From NCBI RefSeq assembly GCF_007558815.1, contig NZ_VLTJ01000010.1:1-64000 (forward strand): a stretch of 64,000 nucleotides of DNA. Reading direction: 5' to 3'. Source of the DNA: Verticiella sediminum (lineage in GTDB: Bacteria > Pseudomonadota > Gammaproteobacteria > Burkholderiales > Burkholderiaceae_B). The translations under genes and the position numbers were made by a program. A model generated the notes under the pieces. The model was not told where the DNA came from. It worked only from the letters and a program-made list of their open reading frames with translations, and ran no database searches. Below, piece after piece: positions 8,433-16,176 of the stretch; within the stretch, counting starts at the first letter, position 1; each line of letters opens with the position of its first letter.

Positions 8433-10876
8433 AATTTAGAGTTATGTGCGACAGCGCTAACAAGTCCGGCATACGGCCCATTCGCCCAGTCTCGATTTAG
8501 CAACGGGTGATACGCCGTCATTTTTTTGAAGACATGATGGTGGTGAGACATAAAATGCATCTGTTCCCGAGTGCTGCGTGCGTGCTTCATGCTGCTAATG
8601 TCTTTACCGCGACTCGCGGATTCGCGATGACGGAGCTTGCCGGCAGTGGTCCAGAGTACTGCCTGCCTTTTTCCAATGCGTAGGCATAGGTCGACGTCGT
8701 TGAAGGCGACTGCGAACTTTTTAGCGTCAAGACGGCCTGCACGAGCATAGTCCGCTTTACGTAGTATTAAACAGGCCGCAGTTACGGCATCCTGTCTCCT
8801 CGGGCATTGGTTAGCACCTAGGTAACCGGAGTCATCGCTGCGCCAGTGATTGCCGGCGTGCGCTGCTTGACCATTGACTCCAAGGACTACGCCGGCATGC
8901 TGCACCATCTCGTTGGGCCATAGCAGCTTCGCTCCCACAATCCCCACCCCGGGTTGAAGCAACTGCGCCACCATCGCCTTTAGCCACGCCGGTTCGATCA
9001 CTTCGATATCGTTGTTGATCAGTCCGATAATTTCCCCACTCGCGATCTCCACCGCCAGGTTATTCATCGCCGAGTAATTGAACGGATACGAATACGGCAT
9101 CACCACCACCCCACGCTCGCGCAGTTCATCCATGTAGGCGAGCGTCCGGGGGCAGGTAGATTCGTTGTCGATGACGATGATTTCCAAATACGGATAATCG
9201 GTACCGGTCAGCAGTCCTTCGACGCAGGCATGCAGTAGCTCATAATGGTCACGCGTCGGCACGATGAGGCTAACTCGAGGCAGTTGGTCATCCGGCGGCA
9301 GTGGCCATTTGGTTTGCAGTAGCGCGGGGTAAAGCCCATTGCGCGTGACTAGCGCACCCAGTGCCAGTCGTTCGGCTAGCCACTGCATGGCGGCGTCGCG
9401 ATTTGGATTGGCGGGAGCGTCGGCGGGGCTTCGTGGCGCGTCTGCGCGCTTGTGGTACAGCACGCGCGGGACGTGGGCGACGAAGGCTTTGCGGTCTACG
9501 GTGGCCAGCGCGATGGCGGCGGCGAGGTCATCGATGTCGCCGCCGGGCGGGTGGGCCGGCAGGGCGAAGGCGGCGCGCACGATGTCGGCGCTCCAGATGG
9601 CGCCGGGGGTGACGAGGTCGACGCCCAGGTAGAGGTCGATGTCCCAGGCGGGCTTGAGCCAGGGGGCGGTGCGGCGGCCGTCGGGGCCGTCGCAGTCGTT
9701 GTCGGCGTAGGCCCAGGCGGGCGCCTGGGTGGCGCCGTGGGCTGGCAGCCAGCCGTCGGGGGCGGCGCCGCGCGTGGGTTGGGTGCGCACGCCCAGGGTG
9801 TCGTTGAGCGCCTGGTCGCCGGCGAGGGCGCGCAGCAGGGTGTCCAGCCCGTGCGGGGCGAGGTGGTCGCCCAGGTGCAAGGGGACGATGGCGTCGACGT
9901 TTTGTACCAACAGGGCGTGGACGGCCTGGAGCAGGCGGCCGGGTTCGGCGCGTTCGATGGCCTGCGCGGGCCAGCGCTGGGCGGCCAGGCTGGCCCGCGT
10001 GCGGGTTTCGTCCTCGTGGCTGCCTTCGCCAAACAGCAGGATGCCGGCCTTGAGAGCTGGCTGCAGGTTGTCGTCCGGCAAGGCGGTGGGCCGCTGATAC
10101 ACCTGGAACCACTCGTGGTAGTGCTCGAAGCCGATGGTGCGCGGGGCGCGGCGGTCCTGGTCCTGGGCCAGGCGCAGCAGCAGGGCCAATTCGGGGTCGT
10201 CGGCCTTGCCTGGCCAATGCCGGCGCAGCAGGGCTTCCATGCCTTCGGGCAGGGTGCACACGGTGATCGGGCTGCCCACCAGGGGCCGGTCGCGGTCGTC
10301 GCGCAGTTCCACCAGGTGTACTTCGCCGTCGGCCATGGACCAGGGCAGGTCCAGGCTGTATCCGTGGTTGGCGTCGGGCTGGTAGACCAGGGCGGGGTGG
10401 GGGTTGCCGGCCTGGGCGCGCGCGACGGGCTTGCCGTTCTCGTAGGCGATCACTTCCACGGTGCGGTCCGGGGCGTCCGGGTCCCACACCCAGCCGGTCA
10501 CTTTGAGGCCGCCGGGATACCACACTTGCGAGTGGCCGACGGGCGGGTGCACGGGGGGCTTGCTCTCAGGCAGTGTGAGCGCGCCGTCCAGCCAGGGGCC
10601 CTGGTTGGCGATGCGTACGGCGATGTGGCCGGCGTCTTCCAGCCAGCGGCGCTTGAGCTGCACGGCAAAGCCGTGGAAGCCGTCGCCGTGTTCGTACTCG
10701 GTCTGCATCTGGTCGGCGCGCGCCAGGGCGGCGAATCCGCCGTCGATGTATACCTCGACGGTGACGCGCACGTCGGGCTGGCCGCTGTGCCAGGCCCAGC
10801 CTTGCAGTACGTCTTCGTACAGGCCGGTGATGGCGCCGGCGTAGCCGGCGGCGGGAGGGGTGACGAGTTGGAGCAT
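8423..10876 (-). CDS. GT2 glycosyltransferase with two N-terminal Gly-Trp modules
   Basis: This 817-residue protein has two modules at about residues 12-105 (QGWAWH, Trp27) and 110-215 (TGWVWD, Trp129), a middle region, and a GT-A domain from about residue 533. That domain begins VSLIVPTRDHYELLHACVEG, carries a metal-binding motif in GLINNDIEVIEPAW, and continues to FNDVDLCLRIGK. It probably adds a sugar from a nucleotide donor to a surface glycan or glycoprotein. The gene starts 2 bases after the stop of the preceding GT2 gene. The 3' third is AT-richer than the 5' two thirds, which points to recombination inside the gene. Confidence 0.82.
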   Translation of the reverse strand: MLQLVTPPAAGYAGAITGLYEDVLQGWAWHSGQPDVRVTVEVYIDGGFAALARADQMQTEYEHGDGFHGFAVQLKRRWLEDAGHIAVRIANQGPWLDGALTLPESKPPVHPPVGHSQVWYPGGLKVTGWVWDPDAPDRTVEVIAYENGKPVARAQAGNPHPALVYQPDANHGYSLDLPWSMADGEVHLVELRDDRDRPLVGSPITVCTLPEGMEALLRRHWPGKADDPELALLLRLAQDQDRRAPRTIGFEHYHEWFQVYQRPTALPDDNLQPALKAGILLFGEGSHEDETRTRASLAAQRWPAQAIERAEPGRLLQAVHALLVQNVDAIVPLHLGDHLAPHGLDTLLRALAGDQALNDTLGVRTQPTRGAAPDGWLPAHGATQAPAWAYADNDCDGPDGRRTAPWLKPAWDIDLYLGVDLVTPGAIWSADIVRAAFALPAHPPGGDIDDLAAAIALATVDRKAFVAHVPRVLYHKRADAPRSPADAPANPNRDAAMQWLAERLALGALVTRNGLYPALLQTKWPLPPDDQLPRVSLIVPTRDHYELLHACVEGLLTGTDYPYLEIIVIDNESTCPRTLAYMDELRERGVVVMPYSYPFNYSAMNNLAVEIASGEIIGLINNDIEVIEPAWLKAMVAQLLQPGVGIVGAKLLWPNEMVQHAGVVLGVNGQAAHAGNHWRSDDSGYLGANQCPRRQDAVTAACLILRKADYARAGRLDAKKFAVAFNDVDLCLRIGKRQAVLWTTAGKLRHRESASRGKDISSMKHARSTREQMHFMSHHHHVFKKMTAYHPLLNRDWANGPYAGLVSAVAHNSKFCQ

Positions 10877-10878
10877 GG

Positions 10879-13299
10879 TCAGGCGGCGCAGGCCGAGGGC
10901 AAGGGGATGGCCGTAGCCAGGTTTTCGAGGGGCCGCGCGCCGGCCTGCAGGGCGAGTGCGCTGGCCGGGGCGTAGAGCGGCAGGTGCGCGCGGCTGGCGA
11001 TCCAGGGCGCGAGCCAGTCGGCGTCGGGCGCGTCGTTCAGGCTGACGGCGGCGGTGCAGCCGGCCAGTGCCAGGGCCTGGTGGCTGTCCAGCCCGCCCAG
11101 TTCGGGTGCGCGCAATACGGCGCCGGTGGCCAGGAATTCGCGCATCCAGGCGGCGTCCTCGCCGGGCAGCAGCAGGTAGAGCCGCTCGGCCGCGGGTTGG
11201 CGGGCCAGGTCGCGTGCGACGGACAGCCAGCAGCGGCGCACGCCGGCTTCACTCAAGTCGTCGGCGATGAGAAGGGCGGTGGTGGTCGGAGCGTGTGCAT
11301 CGGCAGCCACCGGGGCCGGCCAGGCAGCCGGGCGTTCGGCGGGGGCAATGCGCAGCCGCGTCGGCAGCTCGCGCAGCACGGCGGGGCAGTGCGCGGCGTG
11401 GCGCAGGCCGATGGCCTGCACGCCGAGGCGGCGCAGGTCTTCGTCCAGGCGGCTCGTCTCGTCCGGCAGGGCGTAGTTCACGGTGATGGGCAGGCCGGGC
11501 ACGGCCACGCGCAGCGTGGCATCGATGCGCCCCTGGCTTTTCATGCGATAGGCCAGCGTGAGCGTTTCGTCCGGTGCTCCCTGTTCGGCCCGGGGGCCCT
11601 GCACCCACAGCGTGCGTTCGCGCGGGCGCGTCTTCAGCCAGGCCGCGGCGGGCTTGAGCCGGGCGCGCTGCAGGGCGTTGCGTACGGGGGCGAGCGGGTC
11701 CTGGCGCACGTATCGATCGAAGCGCGCGGGGGCGTCCGGGTAGCGGCGGCGCAGGATGTCGTTGTTGTGCTTGACCAGGGCCGTCTTCTCGTCGCTGAAC
11801 GAGACTCCGCCCTGGTGGCCGACGAACACGTGGGTGGCGGCGACGTGCTTCCAGCCTCGTGCGCGGGCGCGCAGGCACCAGTCGGTCTCCTCGCCGTAGC
11901 CGCGTTCGAGGTCGGTTTCGTCGAGCAGGCCCACCTCGTCCAGCGCGCTGCGCTTGATGAACAGGCAGAAGCCGCAGCCGGTCTCGATCTCGACCGGGTT
12001 GTTGCCGCGCGCGGCGGCGAGTTCGTCCAGCGCGGCCAGTTCGGCCGGGCCGGGCATGGGCGCCGCCTCGCGCAGCCGGGGGAAACTCAGCAGCTCGCCG
12101 TTGTTGGAGAAGGGCGTGGCGCTGGCAGTGTTGCGCGCAGCGTAGGCGGCTGCGCGCAGGCGGTCCAGCCAATTGCCGTTCACGCGGGTGTCGGCGTTGA
12201 GCCAGACCACGTCGTGCGCGGGGTGCATCAGCATGCCGCGGTTGACGTTGCGGATGAAGCCGAGATTGACCGGCCGCTCGACCAGGTCGATGCGCCGGGC
12301 CTGGGCGAGTTCGCGCAGCGCGGCCGACAGGCCTGCGTCCGGGCTGGCGTCGTTGAGCGCGATGACGCGGTGCGGCGTGCGGTTGGCCTTGGCGGCGCGC
12401 AGCACGCTCTGGATGCAGGCCAGGGTTTCGTCGCGCCCGTCGTAGACCGGGATCAGCACGTCCACCGGGCGGGCGCTGCCGGCGTCGCCGCCGCCGCGCC
12501 GGCGCGGTTGGGCACCGGCCTTGTCCATGGCTGCCAGGTGCGGCAGCGGTGCGACCAGGGCGAGCGGGCTGCCGGGCAGTTCGCGGCCGTCCGGCCCGTA
12601 TAAGCGCACTGGCCCGGGATAGGGGGTGATGCGGGCGACGATGCCGCCGTGGGTGGCTGGCCCGCCCACGGCGGCCAGCAGGGGATGGGCATGGCGGGCC
12701 TGCAGCGCGACTTCCTGCTGGCCGGCGACCAGGCGCAGGGTGACGGTTTGCGCCGGCTCACGCAAATCGACCACCCAGCCGCGCAGTGCGCCCTTGGCGG
12801 CGTCGTAGGCGATGGCACCCGCGACCTCGCCCGCCTGGGCCTGCGGAATCAGGTGGCGCAGCACCAGGCGCAGCTCGGCGGCCTGCCGGATGCCGGGCAG
12901 GGCCGCGCGCATGCGCTCGGCCAGGGTTTCGGGCGGCAGCGTGGCGGCGAGGGCGCGCCAGCGCCAGGTGCGCAGAGTGGGATCGTCCGGGTAGTGTTCG
13001 AGCGCGTCGGCCAGCAGGGCGTCGGCCTCGTTTGCGCGGTGCTGGTCGAGCGCGGCCCGCGCGGGCAGGGCGCAGGTGGCGGGCGGCGCGTTGCGCATGT
13101 GGCGCAGCGCGTCGGCCAGGTGCAGGAATGCGCGTTGTGGTTGGCTGCCCTCGAGCAGGGCGAGCGCCAGGCAGAGCCGGGCGTCGTCCCGATACCCCGG
13201 CGTCTGCAGGGCGAGGGACAGGCATGCGGCAGCCACGTCGGCGTCGCCGGCCTGGCGAGCGTCGTGGTAGCGGCGGAGAAGGTCGGGGATGCCGGCCAT
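10879..13299 (-). CDS. GT2 glycosyltransferase with helical N-terminus and one Gly-Trp module
   Basis: I place the start at the ATG at 13299 (MAGIPDLLRRYHDA), giving 806 residues. The frame extends to an ATG at 13398, but that lies inside a strong hairpin that probably ends the preceding transcript; 13338 is another option. Residues 1-155 are Ala-rich and helical, TPR-like in spacing. A Gly-Trp module follows (LRGWVVDL, Trp175). The GT-A domain begins near 278 with VDVLIPVYDGRDETLAC, has a metal motif in VVWLNADTRVNGNW, and an RGYGEETDWCLRARARGW segment. The C-terminal 250 residues are of unknown fold and may hold a second, degenerate transferase. The stop is 2 bases from the next GT2 gene. 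Confidence 0.8.
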   Translation of the reverse strand: MAGIPDLLRRYHDARQAGDADVAAACLSLALQTPGYRDDARLCLALALLEGSQPQRAFLHLADALRHMRNAPPATCALPARAALDQHRANEADALLADALEHYPDDPTLRTWRWRALAATLPPETLAERMRAALPGIRQAAELRLVLRHLIPQAQAGEVAGAIAYDAAKGALRGWVVDLREPAQTVTLRLVAGQQEVALQARHAHPLLAAVGGPATHGGIVARITPYPGPVRLYGPDGRELPGSPLALVAPLPHLAAMDKAGAQPRRRGGGDAGSARPVDVLIPVYDGRDETLACIQSVLRAAKANRTPHRVIALNDASPDAGLSAALRELAQARRIDLVERPVNLGFIRNVNRGMLMHPAHDVVWLNADTRVNGNWLDRLRAAAYAARNTASATPFSNNGELLSFPRLREAAPMPGPAELAALDELAAARGNNPVEIETGCGFCLFIKRSALDEVGLLDETDLERGYGEETDWCLRARARGWKHVAATHVFVGHQGGVSFSDEKTALVKHNNDILRRRYPDAPARFDRYVRQDPLAPVRNALQRARLKPAAAWLKTRPRERTLWVQGPRAEQGAPDETLTLAYRMKSQGRIDATLRVAVPGLPITVNYALPDETSRLDEDLRRLGVQAIGLRHAAHCPAVLRELPTRLRIAPAERPAAWPAPVAADAHAPTTTALLIADDLSEAGVRRCWLSVARDLARQPAAERLYLLLPGEDAAWMREFLATGAVLRAPELGGLDSHQALALAGCTAAVSLNDAPDADWLAPWIASRAHLPLYAPASALALQAGARPLENLATAIPLPSACAA

Positions 13300-13365
13300 A
13301 TCGTCGTCGCCTGTATCTTGCGGAATCGGCCGATGCATGGAGGAAGCGGCGTGCACCGGGTCTGA

Positions 13366-13449
13366 CATTTGGAAGGGGGCCGCGAGGCCCCCTTCCAAAT
13401 GCCCCCGGGCCGAAGCCCGAGGGGAGAAAAACCCCGGGGCCAGGGCCCC
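13366..13449 (-). terminator. triple stem-loop terminator region
   Basis: On the minus strand, downstream of the RTX-like gene, three stems follow each other. A GGGGCC/GGCCCC stem (13436-13449) is followed by a T run. A Cys/Gly-rich DNA stem closed by a TTCG loop lies at about 13402-13424. A perfect 16-bp stem with a 4-base loop spans 13366-13381 and 13386-13401. Together they look like a strong terminator or an mRNA 3'-end stabiliser separating the RTX-like gene from the glycosyltransferases. Confidence 0.7.
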
Positions 13450-13469
13450 AGGGATCGTCGGTACGTGGT

Positions 13470-14588
13470 TTACACGTTGCCGTCGATGAACTTCACGTTG
13501 ACGATGCTGTCTTCGGCTTCCGGCGAGCCGACGATCTGCGCCGCGATCCAGCCACGGTCTGCACCGTTGGCAAGGTCGGCAGCCCAGTACGCCACTTCGT
13601 CGGCCGAAGCTTCGCGGCCCAGTGCGTTTTCGTACATGGTTGCGATGAACGCGTCGTCGTCCAGCGAGTTGATGGCCGAACCTTCGTCCGTGGCCAGGAT
13701 GGCCTTGGCGATGTCTTCGACGCTCAGCTCGTTGCCGTTCAGATCGTTCTCGATCCAGTACTGCGCACCTTCGCGGTCGGTCGAGCGACCCAGCAGGCCT
13801 TGGTACAGACGCAGCACGTCGGCTTCGTCTTCCGTGGCACCGATGGCGATCGATTGACCGTCGTCGAGCTGGATGAACTCGACGTTGGAGGCCGTCAGCG
13901 AGTCGGCTTCGTCGGCGTTGCTGACCAGGACGATCTGACCATCTTCGATGGTGACCGTGTAGTCTTCCAGCGTGCCTTCCAGGACGACCATGTCGTAGCC
14001 TTCGCCGCCGTCGACCGTATCCGCGCCGAAGCCGGAGAAGACCGTGTCGTCGCCGAGGCCGGTGCTGACCGTGGAGTTGCCTTCGCCCAGGATGACTTCG
14101 TCGTCGCCGCCACCGGTCACGATGGTGTCGTTGCCGTCACCCGCGTTGATGGTGGTGTTGCTGTCGACCAGGATGGAGACGTTGTCGTCGCCGTTGCCCA
14201 GCACGATCACGCGGTCGATTTCGGCAGCGTAAACCGGGTCGCCTTCCGGACGGGCCAGCGATTCGGGCGCGTAGTTTTCGCTGTAGAGCGAGAAGGTGAT
14301 GTTGGCGTCGGTGTCGAACACCAGCACCGGCGCTCCGTTGACGGCCGAGTTGGTGCCGACGGTCACGTCGTCGCCTTCATCTCCTTCGGGCGTGATGACG
14401 AGCAGGTCGGGCTGCTCGCCGCCGGGCGAGGTGGGCTCGCCCACCGCATCCCACGAGCCGACGATGGTCGTCTCGGTGCCTTCGGTATTCAGAACGGATT
14501 CGATAGCCGCCAGTACCGCGTTGGTACGGGGGTTATCTTCCAGTGCCGATACCAAGTCCTCGTTGGACGTTGGTTGATCGTATTGCAT
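13470..14588 (-). CDS. secreted RTX-repeat protein with DUF4214 domain
   Basis: This 372-residue acidic protein has no N-terminal signal peptide. Residues about 131-205 hold degenerate RTX-type calcium-binding repeats (GNGDDN, AGDGNDTI, GGGDDEVILGEGNSTV, GGEGYDMV). Residues about 255-355 match the DUF4214 domain pattern (RLYQGLLGRSTDREGAQYW, then MYENALGREASADEVAYW), which is common in type I-secreted surface proteins. The C-terminus ends in hydrophobic/acidic residues (VNVKFIDGNV), as expected for a type I secretion signal. No type I secretion genes lie in the window, so export depends on a system elsewhere. AGGAGC sits just before the start. Export, and any glycosylation by the neighbouring enzymes, are inference. 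Confidence 0.78.
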   Translation of the reverse strand: MQYDQPTSNEDLVSALEDNPRTNAVLAAIESVLNTEGTETTIVGSWDAVGEPTSPGGEQPDLLVITPEGDEGDDVTVGTNSAVNGAPVLVFDTDANITFSLYSENYAPESLARPEGDPVYAAEIDRVIVLGNGDDNVSILVDSNTTINAGDGNDTIVTGGGDDEVILGEGNSTVSTGLGDDTVFSGFGADTVDGGEGYDMVVLEGTLEDYTVTIEDGQIVLVSNADEADSLTASNVEFIQLDDGQSIAIGATEDEADVLRLYQGLLGRSTDREGAQYWIENDLNGNELSVEDIAKAILATDEGSAINSLDDDAFIATMYENALGREASADEVAYWAADLANGADRGWIAAQIVGSPEAEDSIVNVKFIDGNV

Positions 14589-14614
14589 GAAAAGCTCCTA
14601 AGAAGGGCGTGTGG

Positions 14615-14632
14615 CTGGGGTTTCTCCCCCAG
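14615..14632 (-). terminator. G/C-rich hairpin between two surface-locus genes
   Basis: CTGGGG (14615-14620) pairs with CCCCAG (14627-14632) over a 6-base loop. An alternative CCCCCA/TGGGGG pairing lies next to it at about 14626-14638. It falls between the 324-residue protein and the RTX-like gene on the minus strand, so it may attenuate read-through. There is no T run after it. Confidence 0.4.
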
Positions 14633-14638
14633 TGGGGG

Positions 14639-15613
14639 TTACCCCTGCGCCTTGTAGATCTTGGTGATTGCCGGATCTTCCCAGGGAGACTGATAGCGGG
14701 GGGCGTTTGCCTCGGACTTCGGGGAAACTGACAGCTTGAGTGCTACAAGATGCTCGTGGCCGGAAGGCGACGAGACTTCCTGGCCGTTCAGGACGTCCTG
14801 CGGGGGGTAGCCCGAGAAGACGGCCTGACCGGCCAGGCGATAAAGCTTTTGTTGGGGGCCGACGAGGCCGAAGGTGACGGCGGTGATGCCGAGCGCCTGG
14901 CGGCGCGTGCCGGCATAGCGGCCGGACAGCGCGGCGGGCTGCTTGCCCTGGCCCTGGACGCGGCAGCTATAGGCCAGGTCCACGCCTTGCGGCTTCTCGG
15001 GCCAATGGACGATGAAGCCTTCCAGGCGGGCCGTGCCGTCGGGATTGCCGAGCCAGCCGCCTTCGACGCGCACGTCGCCGCGGCGCTCGATGTGGCCTTC
15101 GAATTCCAGGCGGATCGGGCTTGCGCCATCGCTGGCGGTGGGGACGCGGGCCGGCATGGGCGCAGGCGCCAACGGCGAGGGCGCGGCCTGCAGGCGCGAG
15201 GCGGCCGGCGCGGCAGCGGGCATGGGCCGTGCGGGAGCGGCGGCAGCAGCCGAACGTCGGTCCAGCTCGAGCAGCGCTTCGCTGGTATCGATGCGGTCGA
15301 TGCGCAGGTTGACTTCGCGCTCCTGGCGCGCCGCCATATGGTATTCGGTGACCAGCAGGGCCCCGGTGTCGCCCTTGACGCGGATGACCACGCAGTCGCC
15401 GAGCTTGACCAGGGTGTTGCGGCTCACGCCTTCGGCCGGGAAAAAATCCACCGAGCCTTTGCCTAGCGGCGCCTGTTGCAAAGTGATGCAGATTTCCTGG
15501 CCTTCGGGGAACTGGCTGGCATAGCGCACGATGTACATGCCCACTTCGAGCGGCAGCACGCGCGAGTTCAGGCGCAAGTTCTGATAGGGGGCGGCGGCAG
15601 GATTAGGCTGCAT
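14639..15613 (-). CDS. protein of unknown function upstream of RTX-like gene
   Basis: I use the ATG at 15613 (MQPNPAAAPYQNLRLN), giving 324 residues. The frame extends to 15712, but the added residues are basic and unlike a protein start. No signal peptide is seen. Residues 1-100 look beta-rich (VLPLEVGMYIVRYASQFPEG). An Ala/Pro-rich linker lies at about 115-160. The C-terminal 150 residues are again beta-rich, with GGWLGNPDGTARLEGF and RYAGTRRQALGITAVTFGLVG. The layout suggests two beta domains joined by a flexible linker. I recognise no family. It lies 50 bases upstream of the RTX/DUF4214 gene on the same strand, so a linked function is plausible but unproved. Confidence 0.55.
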   Translation of the reverse strand: MQPNPAAAPYQNLRLNSRVLPLEVGMYIVRYASQFPEGQEICITLQQAPLGKGSVDFFPAEGVSRNTLVKLGDCVVIRVKGDTGALLVTEYHMAARQEREVNLRIDRIDTSEALLELDRRSAAAAAPARPMPAAAPAASRLQAAPSPLAPAPMPARVPTASDGASPIRLEFEGHIERRGDVRVEGGWLGNPDGTARLEGFIVHWPEKPQGVDLAYSCRVQGQGKQPAALSGRYAGTRRQALGITAVTFGLVGPQQKLYRLAGQAVFSGYPPQDVLNGQEVSSPSGHEHLVALKLSVSPKSEANAPRYQSPWEDPAITKIYKAQG

Positions 15614-16176
15614 GGCTGAGCGGGTTCTTTTTGATAGTGTTTGGCGGACTTGCGCATGACGGCACACAAATGCTGCAGTGCCGCACCCTGTACGTCGTAA
15701 GGATGGTAGCAAAGGGGTTTACCCTGAACAAGCAAGCAACTGTCACTGTGCAGGACGCAAATGTCGCATTTCGCAGCAATTCGTTATTTTGTGAACATGT
15801 TAGACGTTTTTGTGTCCTTTTAAACCCGGGTTAAACATATCGGATGGCGGTACAGTAGGGAATTTCTGTTGGAAAACGCCCGCCGAATATGTAACAACAG
15901 CCGGGCGGAAGTTTTTTTAGTTGTTTACGTTGGTGCATCCGCACAGTGGAGTTTGGGAGGGGTCTCCCCTGGCCTTCAGTGCGTAAGTATCCGCTGTTCG
16001 TCCTATTGACAGCGGCTCAGTGTAGTAAATGCCGCCCTGCTCGCGCGCTATGGCGGATAGGTGCTCCTGCGCGTGGACTCCGCGAACATTCCTAGGCCGT
16101 ATCCCGCCCCTTCGAAGCAGCGGGGAGACTGGGCTACCATGTCGGGCCTCGCGCTGGCACGCGTTCTCTTGCAGCC
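15614..16176. other. long divergent intergenic region
   Basis: About 560 bases separate the minus-strand surface locus from the plus-strand GT4 gene. Bases 15700-15920 are distinctly AT-rich, with runs such as TTTTTAGTTGTTTACG, and contain a 10-bp palindrome AACCCGGGTT at about 15823-15832. This is where promoters for both directions would lie. I see no convincing small gene, though short G/C hairpins occur near 15957-15968. Confidence 0.5.

Noticed and set aside
9452-10975. 507-codon plus-strand open frame
   Set aside because: It is antisense to the GT2 gene, with Gly/Val/Ala-rich composition typical of a mirror frame in GC-rich DNA, and no domain.
10984-12603. 539-codon plus-strand open frame
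   Set aside because: It is antisense to the second GT2 gene, whose catalytic motifs are clear on the minus strand.
12786-14657. 623-codon plus-strand open frame
   Set aside because: It crosses the triple hairpin and lies antisense to the RTX gene. It is Arg/Asp/Val-rich with no domain.
15818-15835. AT/GC palindrome around CCCGGG
   Set aside because: Only AACCCGGGTT is perfectly symmetric; too short to call an operator or replication site.
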